Positions 26,415 through 37,200 of a DNA stretch of 64,000 nucleotides are shown in pieces. Location of the stretch: assembly GCF_018863395.1 (NCBI RefSeq), contig NZ_JAHKRR010000004.1:558001-622000 (forward strand). Direction: 5' to 3'. The position numbers and the translations under genes were made by a program. Each line of letters begins with the position of its first letter. Positions within the stretch are counted from its first letter, which is position 1. The notes below the pieces were generated by a model. It did no database searches. It was not told the DNA's origin and saw only the letters and a program-made list of their open reading frames with translations. This DNA is from Sinomicrobium weinanense (lineage in GTDB: Bacteria > Bacteroidota > Bacteroidia > Flavobacteriales > Flavobacteriaceae).

Positions 26415-26440
26415 TCGAGTAATCATTAATTCGTTGAAAG

Positions 26441-27289
26441 ATGAAAGGTTTGCAGAAAGAAATGGCAGAAAGATTCCGAAAATTACACGATTCGGAAGAC
26501 TTGTTGATCTTGCCCAATATATGGGAGCCCCTCGGAGCATGTCTGCTTGAAGATATGGGATTTCCGGCCGTAGCCACGGGTAGTGCATCTGTGGCGTTTA
26601 CCCATGGCTATGACGATGGGGAATGCATTCCCTTGGAAGATCTGCTCGTTTCGTGCCGGAGGATTGTAAACAGTGTCGAAATCCCTCTTACTGTGGATAT
26701 GGAAAGCGGGTATGCCTGTAACGACCGGGAACTGGCGGAAAATATTAAACACCTCATAGAAACAGGAGTTGTGGGGCTGAACCTGGAAGATACCAGTACG
26801 GAAACGGGAAGGATGTATACTGCTGAGGAGCAATTCCGGCGGATCAGGCTTGTCCGGGAAACCTCCAGAAGTATGGGGGTCCCCCTGTTTATCAATGCGC
26901 GGACGGATGTCTTTCTCCATGCAGGGACATACCGTTCTCCACAGGAAAGACTTGCCGAAACGATAAGAAGGGGAAAAGCGTATAAAGAAGCCGGAGCTGA
27001 TGGATTTTTTCCTATTTTCCTCACTGAGGAAAAAGATATCAGGACGCTTTTGCAAGAATTGGACCTGCCCTTAAACCTCCTCACTGTGCCAGGGGTGCCG
27101 GAACCGGAGAAACTCCGTGAACTGGGAGTGGCACGCCTCAGCCTGGGCCCCGGTTTCCTGAAGATAGCCGTAAAAGCTATGAGGGATACGGCAATGCGGT
27201 TACAGAATGGGATGGGACTGAATAGTATTACAGAAAATGAAATTACTACAAGCTATCTGAAGAAATTGATAAAAAAAGAAAGGTCATGA
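26441..27289 (+). CDS. Isocitrate lyase / PEP mutase family enzyme
   Basis: A 282-residue TIM-barrel enzyme of the isocitrate lyase/phosphoenolpyruvate mutase superfamily. Seen motifs: WEPLGACLLEDMGFPAVATGSASVA, the Mg2+ ligand strand PLTVDMESGY, GVVGLNLEDT, and INARTDVFL. The superfamily makes or breaks C-C or P-C bonds next to a 2-oxo acid. The isocitrate-lyase KKCGH motif is missing, so a methylisocitrate-lyase-like or oxaloacetate-hydrolase-like activity is possible; many such stand-alone genes are uncharacterised. It overlaps the next gene by four bases (ATGA), showing translational coupling. Confidence 0.88.
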   Translation: MKGLQKEMAERFRKLHDSEDLLILPNIWEPLGACLLEDMGFPAVATGSASVAFTHGYDDGECIPLEDLLVSCRRIVNSVEIPLTVDMESGYACNDRELAENIKHLIETGVVGLNLEDTSTETGRMYTAEEQFRRIRLVRETSRSMGVPLFINARTDVFLHAGTYRSPQERLAETIRRGKAYKEAGADGFFPIFLTEEKDIRTLLQELDLPLNLLTVPGVPEPEKLRELGVARLSLGPGFLKIAVKAMRDTAMRLQNGMGLNSITENEITTSYLKKLIKKERS

Positions 27290-27729
27290 AATCAAAAAAA
27301 CGAATATCCATAGAAAAAACAATGCCTGAAGCTTTCAGAGCAATACTAAAACTGTCGGCGCAGCTAAAAAAGGGGAAACTGGCCCCTGAATTGGTGGAAT
27401 TGCTGAAGATCAGGGCCTCGCAATTGAACAGTTGTTCCTATTGTATTGATATGCATGTAGACCATGCCCTGAAGATCGGGGTAGAAGCCCGGAAGATATA
27501 TGCCCTGCCGGCCTGGAAAGCGTCACATATTTTTAGTCCGGAAGAAAGAGCAGTCCTGCAATTAACGGAAGAACTGACCCGAATGACGGATAATGGCTTA
27601 ACGGATGATACTTACAACACGATAATTGATTTGTTTGGAGAAGAGGTAGCCTCACAGCTTATAATGCTAATCGTCGTGATCAATTCCTGGAACCGGATCA
27701 ATGTTGCCGGTAAAACGGTGTACGCCTAA
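27286..27729 (+). CDS. Carboxymuconolactone decarboxylase / AhpD-like protein
   Basis: A 147-residue all-helical protein of the CMD/AhpD family. The redox pair C50-C53 in NSCSYCIDMHVDHALKIG identifies the AhpD-like branch, in which the two cysteines and a histidine pass electrons to peroxiredoxins. The start codon overlaps the stop of the PEP-mutase-family gene, so the two proteins are made together; why an AhpD-like thiol protein would pair with that enzyme is unknown. It ends two bases before a convergent methyltransferase gene. Confidence 0.88.
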   Translation: MKSKKRISIEKTMPEAFRAILKLSAQLKKGKLAPELVELLKIRASQLNSCSYCIDMHVDHALKIGVEARKIYALPAWKASHIFSPEERAVLQLTEELTRMTDNGLTDDTYNTIIDLFGEEVASQLIMLIVVINSWNRINVAGKTVYA

Positions 27730-27731
27730 TT

Positions 27732-28463
27732 TCAGAAAGCTGTCAGTTTTGCCAGGTAATCATAATGCTCACCTTCCATGATGAGCTCACAATTCAATCC
27801 GTTGGCAGCGGCAGCGTTTTGCAGGGTGTTGTAATCGATGTACAGCCATGGAAAAGGATCGCTCTGTAAGTCCTTATACCGTATCCGGAATTCTATTTCG
27901 CCGTAATATTCGGCGTGCGAAGGGATCCACCGGCCGCCGTCCTCATCTTCGTCGAACATATAGAGCAGGTCGGACGAGTCCAGTAATATTTGCCCGTTTT
28001 TGTTCAGCAGGCTTTTTAAATGCGTGAGAAAGCTGTCGATGTACCGTAATCGCCCACAGAGGCCCAAGCCGTTCATCAGCAGGAGGATGGTATCGAATTT
28101 TTCGCCTTGATACTGCATCACATCCTGTACAAAAACATCTTTCAGTCCCCTCAACCTGCAGGCTTCAACAGCACCTGGCGAAATGTCTATGGCTGTTACG
28201 TCCAGTTTCCTTTCCTCCCGGAGGTACAGGGAGTGGCTGCCCGCTCCGCACCCGGCATCCAGCACTTTCCCATGTGCGAGTTGAAGGGCCTTTTGTTCAA
28301 TGCCGGGCATCTCCATGTAATCCCGGAAGAGATAGGGCAGGGGCAACACGTCTTCTTCGGAAATAGAAGTTTCGGTGATGATGTCTTCCGTGTAATTTCC
28401 CTGCTGATAATCCAGTAAAGCCTTCCCGATAATATCCGGGACGCTATGCTCTTTTTCCTTCAT
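27732..28463 (-). CDS. Class I SAM-dependent methyltransferase
   Basis: A 243-residue protein with a Rossmann-like methyltransferase domain. Motif I is VLDAGCGAGSHSLYL at residues 67-81, followed by the acidic end of strand two (LDVTAIDISPGAVEA) and a post-II motif DTILLLMNGLGLCG. The C-terminal part has extra beta strands (EIEFRIRYKD). The substrate is unknown; similar genes in Flavobacteriaceae have no assigned role. It stands alone on the minus strand between plus-strand genes. Confidence 0.85.
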   Translation of the reverse strand: MKEKEHSVPDIIGKALLDYQQGNYTEDIITETSISEEDVLPLPYLFRDYMEMPGIEQKALQLAHGKVLDAGCGAGSHSLYLREERKLDVTAIDISPGAVEACRLRGLKDVFVQDVMQYQGEKFDTILLLMNGLGLCGRLRYIDSFLTHLKSLLNKNGQILLDSSDLLYMFDEDEDGGRWIPSHAEYYGEIEFRIRYKDLQSDPFPWLYIDYNTLQNAAAANGLNCELIMEGEHYDYLAKLTAF

Positions 28464-28591
28464 AAAATTTCAATAAAAACCTGGCGCTCGTTTGCAACGA
28501 GTGCCTCTTTTCTTGACTCCCCGTACCTGTTTGTAACAACACTATTTAGCCTAAAAAAACCGTTTACATTCAAAAACCCGTTCCGAAACCC

Positions 28592-28599
28592 TAATTTTG
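28592..28599 (+). promoter_or_regulatory. -7 box of the YkgJ gene, immediately before the start codon
   Basis: TAATTTTG is a perfect TAnnTTTG match ending four bases before the ATG at 28604, the same close arrangement as at queE. It implies a leaderless or nearly leaderless transcript. Confidence 0.55.
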
Positions 28600-28603
28600 C
28601 ACT

Positions 28604-29104
28604 ATGGATGATTTTCTGAAACGGCTGCCGCAACTCGCCAAAGATAAACATAAGGAAAACAAGAAATACTTTGCAAAGCTGAAAAAAAAGCCACCGAAGG
28701 ACCTGGATTATGTCATGCAGGAACTACACGATGCAGAGTTCGAACAAACGGACTGCCTGCAATGTGCCAATTGCTGTAAAACAACAGGTCCGTTGTTTAC
28801 AAATACCGATATAGAACGTATATCCAGGCGTCTTAAGCTCAGGCCGCAACAGTTCATAGACCGTTATCTGCGTATAGATGAGGATAAAGACTATGTTTTG
28901 CAAAGCGTTCCCTGTGCGTTCCTGGGGGACGATAATTATTGTGCCATTTACGATGTCCGCCCCAAGGCCTGCCGGGAATATCCGCATACCGACAGGAAAA
29001 AATTTCACCAGATCACAAACCTCACCCTGAAGAATACGGCCATTTGCCCGGCGGCATACCGGATTGTAGAAGAAATGAAAAAAAGGCTAAAAGTTCACCG
29101 GTAA
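28604..29104 (+). CDS. YkgJ family cysteine-cluster protein
   Basis: A 166-residue protein of the YkgJ (CxxCxxCC) family, thought to bind zinc or an iron-sulfur cluster. Visible cysteines: CLQCANCC (about residues 47-54), CAFLGDDNYCAIYD, the KACREYPH site, and a last Cys in AICPAAYR. Function is unknown, although the gene is widely conserved. The N-terminal 35 residues are strongly basic. No signal peptide. Downstream lies a 358-bp gap (29105-29462) that contains only the SusC promoter and AT-rich DNA. Confidence 0.85.
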   Translation: MDDFLKRLPQLAKDKHKENKKYFAKLKKKPPKDLDYVMQELHDAEFEQTDCLQCANCCKTTGPLFTNTDIERISRRLKLRPQQFIDRYLRIDEDKDYVLQSVPCAFLGDDNYCAIYDVRPKACREYPHTDRKKFHQITNLTLKNTAICPAAYRIVEEMKKRLKVHR

Positions 29105-29358
29105 AATATCAGACCATACATAGTATCCCCTTCTTCAGTCTTTCCTCCTGGCTTGTCTCCCACGCTATTTGAGGAAATGAAGCCGTTTCGGCAATGACTA
29201 TCCGTATTTACACCCGGGGCCCCGGAAATTTTTCATCTTGTTTTATAGGATATAGCCTTCAGTATAAAGATTTCAGATTTTTAAAGAAAAAGGAAATTGA
29301 AAAAATAAAGCTAATAATGATCATATGGCTAATGTTTTTTAGCTATGGATAGTCGTTG

Positions 29359-29391
29359 TTTGTCGAAAAAATTTGTTAAATTTTAACTTTA
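29359..29391 (+). promoter_or_regulatory. Promoter of the susCD genes
   Basis: TTTG at 29359-29362 and TAACTTTA at 29384-29391 are 21 bp apart, matching the Bacteroidota TTTG / TAnnTTTG arrangement except for the last base. The leader to the SusC start would be about 65 nt. No other structure was seen between 29105 and 29462. Confidence 0.5.
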
Positions 29392-29462
29392 CTGTAACAT
29401 TTATAAATAATTAATGTTAATTGGAATACTATTAACTCAAATTAATCTTAAATGTATATTGT

Positions 29463-32400
29463 ATGTTTAATAAATTAACAATCGTGGTGATGTTCCTATC
29501 CCTGTTGGCTGTACCGTCAATCTGGGCTCAGGACATTACAATTACGGGAGTGGTTACCGAGGCCGTTAACGGAATGCCACTGCCCGGGGTAAACGTGGTC
29601 CTGAAAGGGACAAATAACGGGGCCTCAACCGACTTTGATGGAAATTACACGCTTAGTAATGTGCCGGAAGACGGTATTCTGGTATTTTCCATTATCGGAT
29701 ATGCTACCCGGGAAATATCTGTCAACGGGAGAACGAGCATAAACGCTGTCCTGGATGAAAGCGCGGAACAACTCGGTGAAGTGGTCGTAACTGCTCTCGG
29801 GATCAAAAAAGAAACCAAAGCGCTGGGGTATTCACTCACTGAAGTTGGAGGAGAAGAGCTCTCTACCGTAAAGCAGACCAACGCCATTAATGCTTTACAA
29901 GGTAAGGTTGCTGGAGTTAATATCACCCAGAATTCCACAGGAGCTGCGGGGTCGAGCAGGGTTATTATACGGGGAAACAGTACCCTGACGGGAAACAACC
30001 AGCCCTTATACGTTGTCGACGGTGTTCCCATAAGCAATGATAGTGGCGGTTCTGCAGGAATGTGGGGAGGAAATGACGGAGGTGATGGTATTTCGAGCAT
30101 TAACCCGGACGATATTGAATCTGTGAGCGTTCTTAAAGGAGGTTCGGCTTCGGCATTATACGGTTCCAGGGGAGGTAACGGCGTTATTTTAATTACTACA
30201 AAAGGCGGAAGGGAAAAGCAGGGTTTCGGTGTTGAGCTCAGTAGTTCCGTTACGTTTGACCAACTGAATTCATCCATCCAGGATTTCCAGAACACTTACG
30301 GACAGGGTATCCGGGCGAGGATTCCGGCAAATGCCGAAGAGGCCCTGGACCTGGGAACGAGTTCATGGGGAGCCAGGCTGGACGGTTCTCCTGTTATACA
30401 ATGGGACGGTGAAGAAAGGCCCTATTCTTATGTGGGCAACAATATGGATCGGTTTTACAGGACCGGGACCACTTTTATCAATACGGCGGCTTTGGTCGGG
30501 AATTCCGAGCATGTAAATTACAGGTTTTCCGCTTCCAATATGGACAATAAAGATATTATGCCCAATGCCAGTATGAACCGTAAAACCTTTGCTTTGAATG
30601 CAGGGGCTGTATTGGCCGAAAAACTGACTACTCAGGTCAATGTCAAATATATCGTGGATGATGTAATGAACAGGCCAAGGCTGTCTGATGCCCCTGGTAA
30701 CGCCAATTATACGGTGGCACTTTTATCGCCCAATGTCGATGTGAGGAATATGCAGCCTGGAACCAACCCGGATGGTACCGAAAGACAGTATTCGAGCAAT
30801 ACCTTTTCTCAAAACCCTTACTTTGCGGCTTATAATTTCAGGAATGAAGATCTGAAGAACAGGATCATCGCTTCCACCTCTTTACAATACGATATTCTTG
30901 AATGGCTATACGTCTCGGGCCGGGTAGGGGTCGATCATTTTACAAGAAGGTCCACTTCCGTAGAACCCTGGGGTACGGCCTATAAACCTTTGGGGGGAAT
31001 GAATGAGGCAGAGTGGAGATACACCCAGATAGATGCCGATGTAATGCTGGGCATGGACAAGGAATTAACAGATAAATTAGGCCTTTCGGCCCTGGTCGGT
31101 GCAAACAACAACCATATAAAATCGGAAACTTTAAACCTCGGTGGGAATGATTTTATTATTCCCGGGTTCGAAGATATATCCAATTTAGGAGCACAAACAA
31201 GGAATAGGATTTACAGCGAACGCAAAATAGGATCGCTTTACGGTTCTTTGGAACTTTCCTGGGACGACTGGGCATATTTGACCTTTACCGGAAGGAACGA
31301 CTGGTTCTCAACCCTGTCTTACCCGGGAAAAACATCGCCCAATAACGATTTTTACCCATCGGTCAATGCCAGTGTTATTCTGTCGGATGCACTCGATATG
31401 CCGGCGAGCATAAATTTCTTAAAATTAAGGGGTGGTTATTCTCAGGTAGCCGGGGGAGGAGATATAGCCTATCAATTGGTCCCCAACGATGAATTTTTCG
31501 GACAGGGCCATTTAGGCCAGCCCCTGGGAAGGATCAGCGGAGATGTGGTCCCCAACCCCGACCTCGTGCCCTGGACCAAGAAAGAATATGAGATCGGTGT
31601 AGACGCCCGGTTTTTTAACAACCGGTTGTCGCTGGACCTGGCATTATATAAAAATGAAACGATCAATGACCTGGTCAATGCATCCATATCCAATACGACA
31701 GGATATAATTTTAAAGCTGCCAATCTCGGTAAACTGGAAAATAAAGGGGTTGAATTCCTGCTGTCCGGAAAACCCTTCAGGACAAAGAATTTCAGCTGGA
31801 CCACAAGTATAAACGGGGCGTTTAATGAAAGCCTTATCGTAAATACCAACCCCGAAGGACAACCGGTTAGCCTGGACGAACCCAGGACCCAGAATGTACG
31901 GATACAGCATATTGTCGGCGAACGCTACGGGAAGATCGTAGGTATATCTTATGTACGCGACGAAACGGGGAATATTGTTTATGATATTAATGCCGACGGT
32001 GTTCCGCTACCCCAGCCGGGAGAACGGAAAATACTGGGAGATGGTGTCCCTCCCTGGGGCCTGGGCTGGAGCAACAGCTTTACCTTCGGAAATTTTAATC
32101 TTAATTTCCTGATCGATGGCAAATTCGGAGGACAGATCTTCTCCGGGACAAACACGCTTGCATACAGTAACGGATTGCATAAGACAACCCTGGAAGGCCG
32201 GGAAAACGGCCTGGAAGTCTCCGGTATTGACGGAGCCACCGGCGAACCGTTCACCACTACGGTAGCTCCCGAAGACCTGCAGACCTATTATAGCTTTCAA
32301 AACGGGGTTGCCAGAATTGCAGAAGAATTTGTAGAAGATGCAGACTACATTAAGTTCAGGGAATTGAGTATCGGTTATACACTTCCGGATAGCATACTGG

Positions 32401-32582
32401 ATAAGATTTTCCTCACCGGGGCCAATATATCTTTTATTGCACGCAACCTGTTCTATATTAAAAGAAGTGCAGATAATATCGACCCGGAAAGTGCTTATAA
32501 CGTAGGGAACTCCCAGGGACTGGAATATTTTGGTGTTCCATCTACCAGGAGCTACGGCCTGAGCTTAAATGTTAAATTTTAA
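29463..32582 (+). CDS. SusC/RagA-type TonB-dependent outer-membrane transporter
   Basis: A 1039-residue outer-membrane transporter that takes up oligosaccharides or peptides with a SusD-type lid. Signal peptide, then a carboxypeptidase-regulatory-like domain (about 25-105, GVVTEAVNGMPLPGVNVVLKG), the TonB-box-like EVVVTALGI, the plug (about 125-235, QPLYVVDGVPISNDSG, DDIESVSVLKGGSASALYG) and a 22-stranded barrel ending in an aromatic-final strand (YGLSLNVKF). There is no N-terminal STN domain, so anti-sigma signalling is not expected. The SusD partner starts eight bases after its stop. Substrate not readable from sequence. Confidence 0.95.
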   Translation: MFNKLTIVVMFLSLLAVPSIWAQDITITGVVTEAVNGMPLPGVNVVLKGTNNGASTDFDGNYTLSNVPEDGILVFSIIGYATREISVNGRTSINAVLDESAEQLGEVVVTALGIKKETKALGYSLTEVGGEELSTVKQTNAINALQGKVAGVNITQNSTGAAGSSRVIIRGNSTLTGNNQPLYVVDGVPISNDSGGSAGMWGGNDGGDGISSINPDDIESVSVLKGGSASALYGSRGGNGVILITTKGGREKQGFGVELSSSVTFDQLNSSIQDFQNTYGQGIRARIPANAEEALDLGTSSWGARLDGSPVIQWDGEERPYSYVGNNMDRFYRTGTTFINTAALVGNSEHVNYRFSASNMDNKDIMPNASMNRKTFALNAGAVLAEKLTTQVNVKYIVDDVMNRPRLSDAPGNANYTVALLSPNVDVRNMQPGTNPDGTERQYSSNTFSQNPYFAAYNFRNEDLKNRIIASTSLQYDILEWLYVSGRVGVDHFTRRSTSVEPWGTAYKPLGGMNEAEWRYTQIDADVMLGMDKELTDKLGLSALVGANNNHIKSETLNLGGNDFIIPGFEDISNLGAQTRNRIYSERKIGSLYGSLELSWDDWAYLTFTGRNDWFSTLSYPGKTSPNNDFYPSVNASVILSDALDMPASINFLKLRGGYSQVAGGGDIAYQLVPNDEFFGQGHLGQPLGRISGDVVPNPDLVPWTKKEYEIGVDARFFNNRLSLDLALYKNETINDLVNASISNTTGYNFKAANLGKLENKGVEFLLSGKPFRTKNFSWTTSINGAFNESLIVNTNPEGQPVSLDEPRTQNVRIQHIVGERYGKIVGISYVRDETGNIVYDINADGVPLPQPGERKILGDGVPPWGLGWSNSFTFGNFNLNFLIDGKFGGQIFSGTNTLAYSNGLHKTTLEGRENGLEVSGIDGATGEPFTTTVAPEDLQTYYSFQNGVARIAEEFVEDADYIKFRELSIGYTLPDSILDKIFLTGANISFIARNLFYIKRSADNIDPESAYNVGNSQGLEYFGVPSTRSYGLSLNVKF

Positions 32583-32589
32583 ATAGGTA

Positions 32590-34122
32590 ATGATGAAAAA
32601 GATACGCTATATACTTTTAATGATTTTCATTATATCGGCCTGCGACAGAGGCTTTGATGAAATCAACATCGACCCGACCAAACACAGGGTACTGGCCACA
32701 AGTAAGCTGACGTCGACCCAGTTGTTCACTTCGGGAGAACGCTATGAGAACTGGAGGGCAAACCTGATCTATCAGTCCACGATGATGCAACATTTTGCCA
32801 CAACCGCAGGCTATTGGGCGGGAGATAAATATACATGGAACAGGGGGTATGCCTCTTCCCTGATCGACCGCTATTATACTACAGCAGTTAAAACCATAGA
32901 AGACCTGTTGGTGCAACTGGAGGAGGACGGAGAACCTGAAGAAATGAAAGCCATTGCCCGGATCATGAGGGTCTTTATCTATTCCAGGCTCACGGACCTC
33001 TATGGGGATGTGCCTTACAGTGAAGCCGGCAAAGCGGTGATCGAAGGTATATTCACGCCCAAATACGATCCCCAGAGTGAAATATATGCAGATATGCTTA
33101 AAGAACTGGAAGAATCGACAGCCATTTTAAGTGATGGCACCTCCGGGTACGGCGATGCAGACCTGATGTTTCAGGGAGATATGGGAAAATGGAGAAGATT
33201 TGGATATTCCATGATGATGAGGCTGGGCTTCAGGCTGATCAAAGTAGACCCTGCCGCTTCAAAAGAGTGGGTCACGAAGGCTATCAACGGAGGCGTTATG
33301 GAATCTAATGCAGATATCGCCTTTATTCCTCATACTGCCGGGCCGGAAGGAGTGAATAAGAACGGTATTGGAGAAACTTTTACGGCAGACGCAAGTATGC
33401 GGATGAGCAAAACCTTTATAGATTTTTTACAGGGAGACCCCAGGCTCACCGTTCTGGGCTCCCTGCCCGAAGATACCGGCGAAAAGAATGCCAATGACGA
33501 GCCGATCCTGAGAACAGAAGAAGAGCGTCTGGACCCTGACATGCAAAAAGGGCTCCCCAACGGCCTGGACCTCGAAATGCTCGAAGAAATGACAGGAGAA
33601 AAGAACATACAGGCATATACCGAACCGAACCGGCTGTTAATTACCGGCGAAGACGCACCCATGTTTTTCCAGACCTATGCCGAAGTAGAATTTATGCTCG
33701 CAGAAGCCGGCGTACGCTGGGGCCTTGCCGGAGATCCCGAAGCCCACTACAATGCAGGAGTAAGGGCTGCGATGAAAATGCTGGAATTATACGGATCGGC
33801 CGGGGCCATTTCAGACGGAGACATCGACGATTATTTGATGGCAAACCCCTACGACCCCGCAAATGCCCTGGAACAGATAAACACCCAGTACTGGGCAGCG
33901 ACATTCCTCAACGAATACGAATCGTTCGCGAACTGGAGAAGAACAGGCTTCCCCGTTTTAGTGCCTGTCAATTATCCCGGGAACGTCACCGGAGGAACTA
34001 TTCCGAGAAGACTCACCTATGCGGAAAGTGACCAGTCCAATAACCCGGAAAATTATCAGGCTGCCATAGACAGGCAGGGACCGGACGAACTGACCACCCG
34101 TGTCTGGTGGGATGTGGAATAG
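32590..34122 (+). CDS. SusD/RagB-like surface lipoprotein
   Basis: A 510-residue SusD-like protein, the surface lid of the SusC transporter. Lipoprotein signal YILLMIFIISAC with the acylated Cys near residue 19. The helical TPR-like pattern of the SusD-like_2 branch is visible (ARIMRVFIYSRLTDLYGDVPYSEAG, QTYAEVEFMLAEAGVRWG, and the C-terminal SFANWRRTGFPVL with IPRRLTY). Start at 32590 or at the adjacent ATG 32593. It is cotranscribed with susC and is followed by a terminator-like hairpin before the FG-GAP protein gene. Confidence 0.94.
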   Translation: MMKKIRYILLMIFIISACDRGFDEINIDPTKHRVLATSKLTSTQLFTSGERYENWRANLIYQSTMMQHFATTAGYWAGDKYTWNRGYASSLIDRYYTTAVKTIEDLLVQLEEDGEPEEMKAIARIMRVFIYSRLTDLYGDVPYSEAGKAVIEGIFTPKYDPQSEIYADMLKELEESTAILSDGTSGYGDADLMFQGDMGKWRRFGYSMMMRLGFRLIKVDPAASKEWVTKAINGGVMESNADIAFIPHTAGPEGVNKNGIGETFTADASMRMSKTFIDFLQGDPRLTVLGSLPEDTGEKNANDEPILRTEEERLDPDMQKGLPNGLDLEMLEEMTGEKNIQAYTEPNRLLITGEDAPMFFQTYAEVEFMLAEAGVRWGLAGDPEAHYNAGVRAAMKMLELYGSAGAISDGDIDDYLMANPYDPANALEQINTQYWAATFLNEYESFANWRRTGFPVLVPVNYPGNVTGGTIPRRLTYAESDQSNNPENYQAAIDRQGPDELTTRVWWDVE

Positions 34123-34195
34123 AATGATACAGACGGCTGTCCGTCTCAAACGTTACACATCATTTAATATGATAGTGTTGGTAGTTTAGAATGAT

Positions 34196-34222
34196 AAAGG
34201 AGGGGTCGTTCCCTCCTTTATT
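34196..34222 (+). terminator. Terminator-like hairpin after susD
   Basis: A nine-base perfect stem (AAAGGAGGG / CCCTCCTTT) with a six-base loop and a short T-rich tail. It could end the susCD transcript or act as an attenuator, since the next gene starts 26 bases later on the same strand. Confidence 0.7.
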
Positions 34223-34247
34223 TGGTTAAATAAATAGGTTAGAGCAC

Positions 34248-37200
34248 ATGAAAAATATTTTTATCGGCATACTGTTTCTCTCTGGGTTGGAGGCAGTATC
34301 GCAAGATCAATTGTTCAGCTTATTGCCTTCCGGCCATACGGGAGTCAATTTTGAAAATACAATTAAAGACGAAAGCTCCCGGAATATATTGATCTATGCA
34401 AATTTTTACGGAGGAGCCGGCGTAGGCGTGGCAGATTTTAATAACGACGGCTTGAAAGACCTTTACTTTGCCGGGAATATGGTCAATGATGAACTGTATG
34501 TGAACCGCGGGAATTTCAGGTTTGAGAACATCACCGGAAAGGCCGGAATAGTCAATGACGGAGGCTGGTCTACCGGCGTTACCATAGCAGATGTGAACAA
34601 CGACGGCTGGCCCGACATCTATATAAGCCGGGAACTCTACGACGATAAACCCGGATGGAGAAAGAACCTGCTGTATATCAATAATGGCGACCTGACCTTT
34701 ACCGAATCGGCAGAGGAATACGGGATAGCCAATGAACAGCGCACCAGGCATGCCGTATTCCTGGATTACGACAAGGACGGCTTTCTCGACCTGCTTCTGC
34801 TCACTCAGCCGCCCAATCCCGGGAGTTATTCAAAATACTTCGGAACTTCCCTGCTGAAGCCCGAATATCACCTGGTCTTATATAAAAATACAGGAAAAGG
34901 AAAGTTTACAGAAGTGAGCGAACAGGCAGGCATTGCACAGACAGGCTTTCCCAATGCGGCCTCTGTGGCCGACCTGAACAATGACGGATGGCCCGATATC
35001 TACGTGGCCAACGATTTCCATGCCCCGGATTTTATTTTTATGAATAATGGGGACGGGACCTTTGTCAATGTAGCCGATACCGCCCTGAATCACATGTCAT
35101 ATTTCAGCATGGGGGTGGATATCGCCGATATCAATAACGACGGGTTCCAGGATGTATTTATAGTGGATATGGTAGCCGAAGACAACTTCAGGCTCAAGGC
35201 CAATATGAGTGGAATGAACCCCGAGGCCTTCTGGGATGTGGTTGATAACGGAGGGCATTATCAATACATGTTCAACACGCTGCATTTAAACAACGGGAAC
35301 GGAACTTTCAGCGATGTGGCCCAGATCACCGGTATGGCCTCTACCGATTGGAGCTGGGCGAACCTTATGGCCGATTTTGATAATGACGGCCTGAAAGACA
35401 CCTATATTACCAACGGATTGCTAAGGGATATCAGGAATACCGATGCCGATAAAAGAGTGGCCGGTTTTATGAATAAGTCTATACAAAAATGGCTGGAGAA
35501 ACATCCGGACGGAGGAGAGATAAAAAGCGTCTGGGACGTGGCGGATATTGATAAGGCCGTGGCACTGATCCCCTCACAGCCTATAAAAAATTATGCTTAT
35601 AAGAACGAAGGAAACCTGAATTTCAAAAATACGGGCCGGGAATGGGGGCTCGACCGGGAATCGTTCTCGAACGGTGCAGCCTACGCCGACCTCGACAACG
35701 ACGGTGATCTCGATCTTGTGGTCAATAACATTAACGAAAAGGCCTATGTATACCGGAACAACGGAAATAAGAACCATTACCTGAGATTAAACCTGGTATC
35801 CAGGGAAAATTTACCGGTTTTCGGTTCCCGGGTAAATATTGAGGCGGGCGGACAAAAACAGTATTTCGAAACAACCAATGTAAGGGGCATCTATTCCACC
35901 AGCGAGAACGAAGTACATTTCGGACTGGGGCAAAATACCGAAGCAAGTAGATTAAAAGTGACCTGGCCAAACGGTAAAGTGACCCTGAAAGAAAATATAA
36001 AAGCCGGTCAGGAGATCACCCTTTTTATGGAAGATGCTGTAAAAGACCCGGATGAGAAAGTTCTACCGGAAACCGTGTTTACAGAGCTTACTTCCGGTGG
36101 GCAGCTATCCCATGTGCATAAAGAAAATGATTTTAACGATTATGCCCACCAGGTATTACTGCCTCACAAACTATCACAATTCGGGCCAGCACTTGCAGTC
36201 GGGGATATAAATAACGACGGAAAGCAGGATGTCTTTATCGGAGGTGCGGCGGGGTTTCCGGCGGCATTGTATATACAGGACGAAAACGGTTTTCAAAAGA
36301 GCAATGAAAATTTATGGTCTGAAGAAGCCGTATACGAGGATATGGATGCCGCATTTACCGACATAGACGGAGACACTTACCCGGACCTGTATGTCGTAAG
36401 CGGAGGTAATGAATTTGAGGCCGGCAGCGAAAAATACGCAGACCGTTTGTACCGGAACGACGGTAAAGGGAACTTCAGGAAAGCTGCCATAACAAACATG
36501 ACCAACATCAGCGGTAGCGTAGTAAAAGAATACGATTACGATAAAGACGGCGATGCAGATATCTTCGTTGGCGGAAGGCATTTTCCGCATAACTATCCCC
36601 GTCCGGTTTCGTCTGTATTACTGGTGAATGACAAAGGAAGGCTCACCAATAAAACTGATGAAAAAGCCCCCGGGTTTCAAAACCTGGGCATGGTCACCGA
36701 CGCCATATGGACCGATTACGATAATGACGGCTGGACAGACCTTATCGTGGTGGGTGAATGGATGCCTGTTACGGTGTTCAGAAATATCGAAGGCAAACTG
36801 GAAAAACAGGATATCGACGGCCTGCACCAGACCAAAGGCTGGTGGTTCAGCATAGAACAGGGCGATTTCGATAATGATGAGGATATGGATTATATTGCGG
36901 GAAATATCGGGCTGAATTACAAATACAAGACCTCTCCCGAAAATCCTTTTGATGTCTATTATCACGATTTTGACGATAACGGTTCGCACGATATCGTACT
37001 GGGGTATTATCAGGAGAACAAACACTATCCCCTGAGGGGCTTTTCCTGTTCATCGGAGCAGATCCCCGGCTTAAAGACCACCTTTAAACAATACGACGTC
37101 TTTGCCTCCCTGGAACTGGAAGAAGTGTACGGAGAGAAAAACCTGCAACAGGCCCTGCACTATACCGCAGATACATTTGCTTCTTCTTATCTGGAAAACC

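Noticed and set aside
12256-34122. One continuous PUL operon from the first GH92 gene to susD
   Set aside because: A minus-strand methyltransferase gene (27732-28463) and several separate -7 boxes interrupt it.
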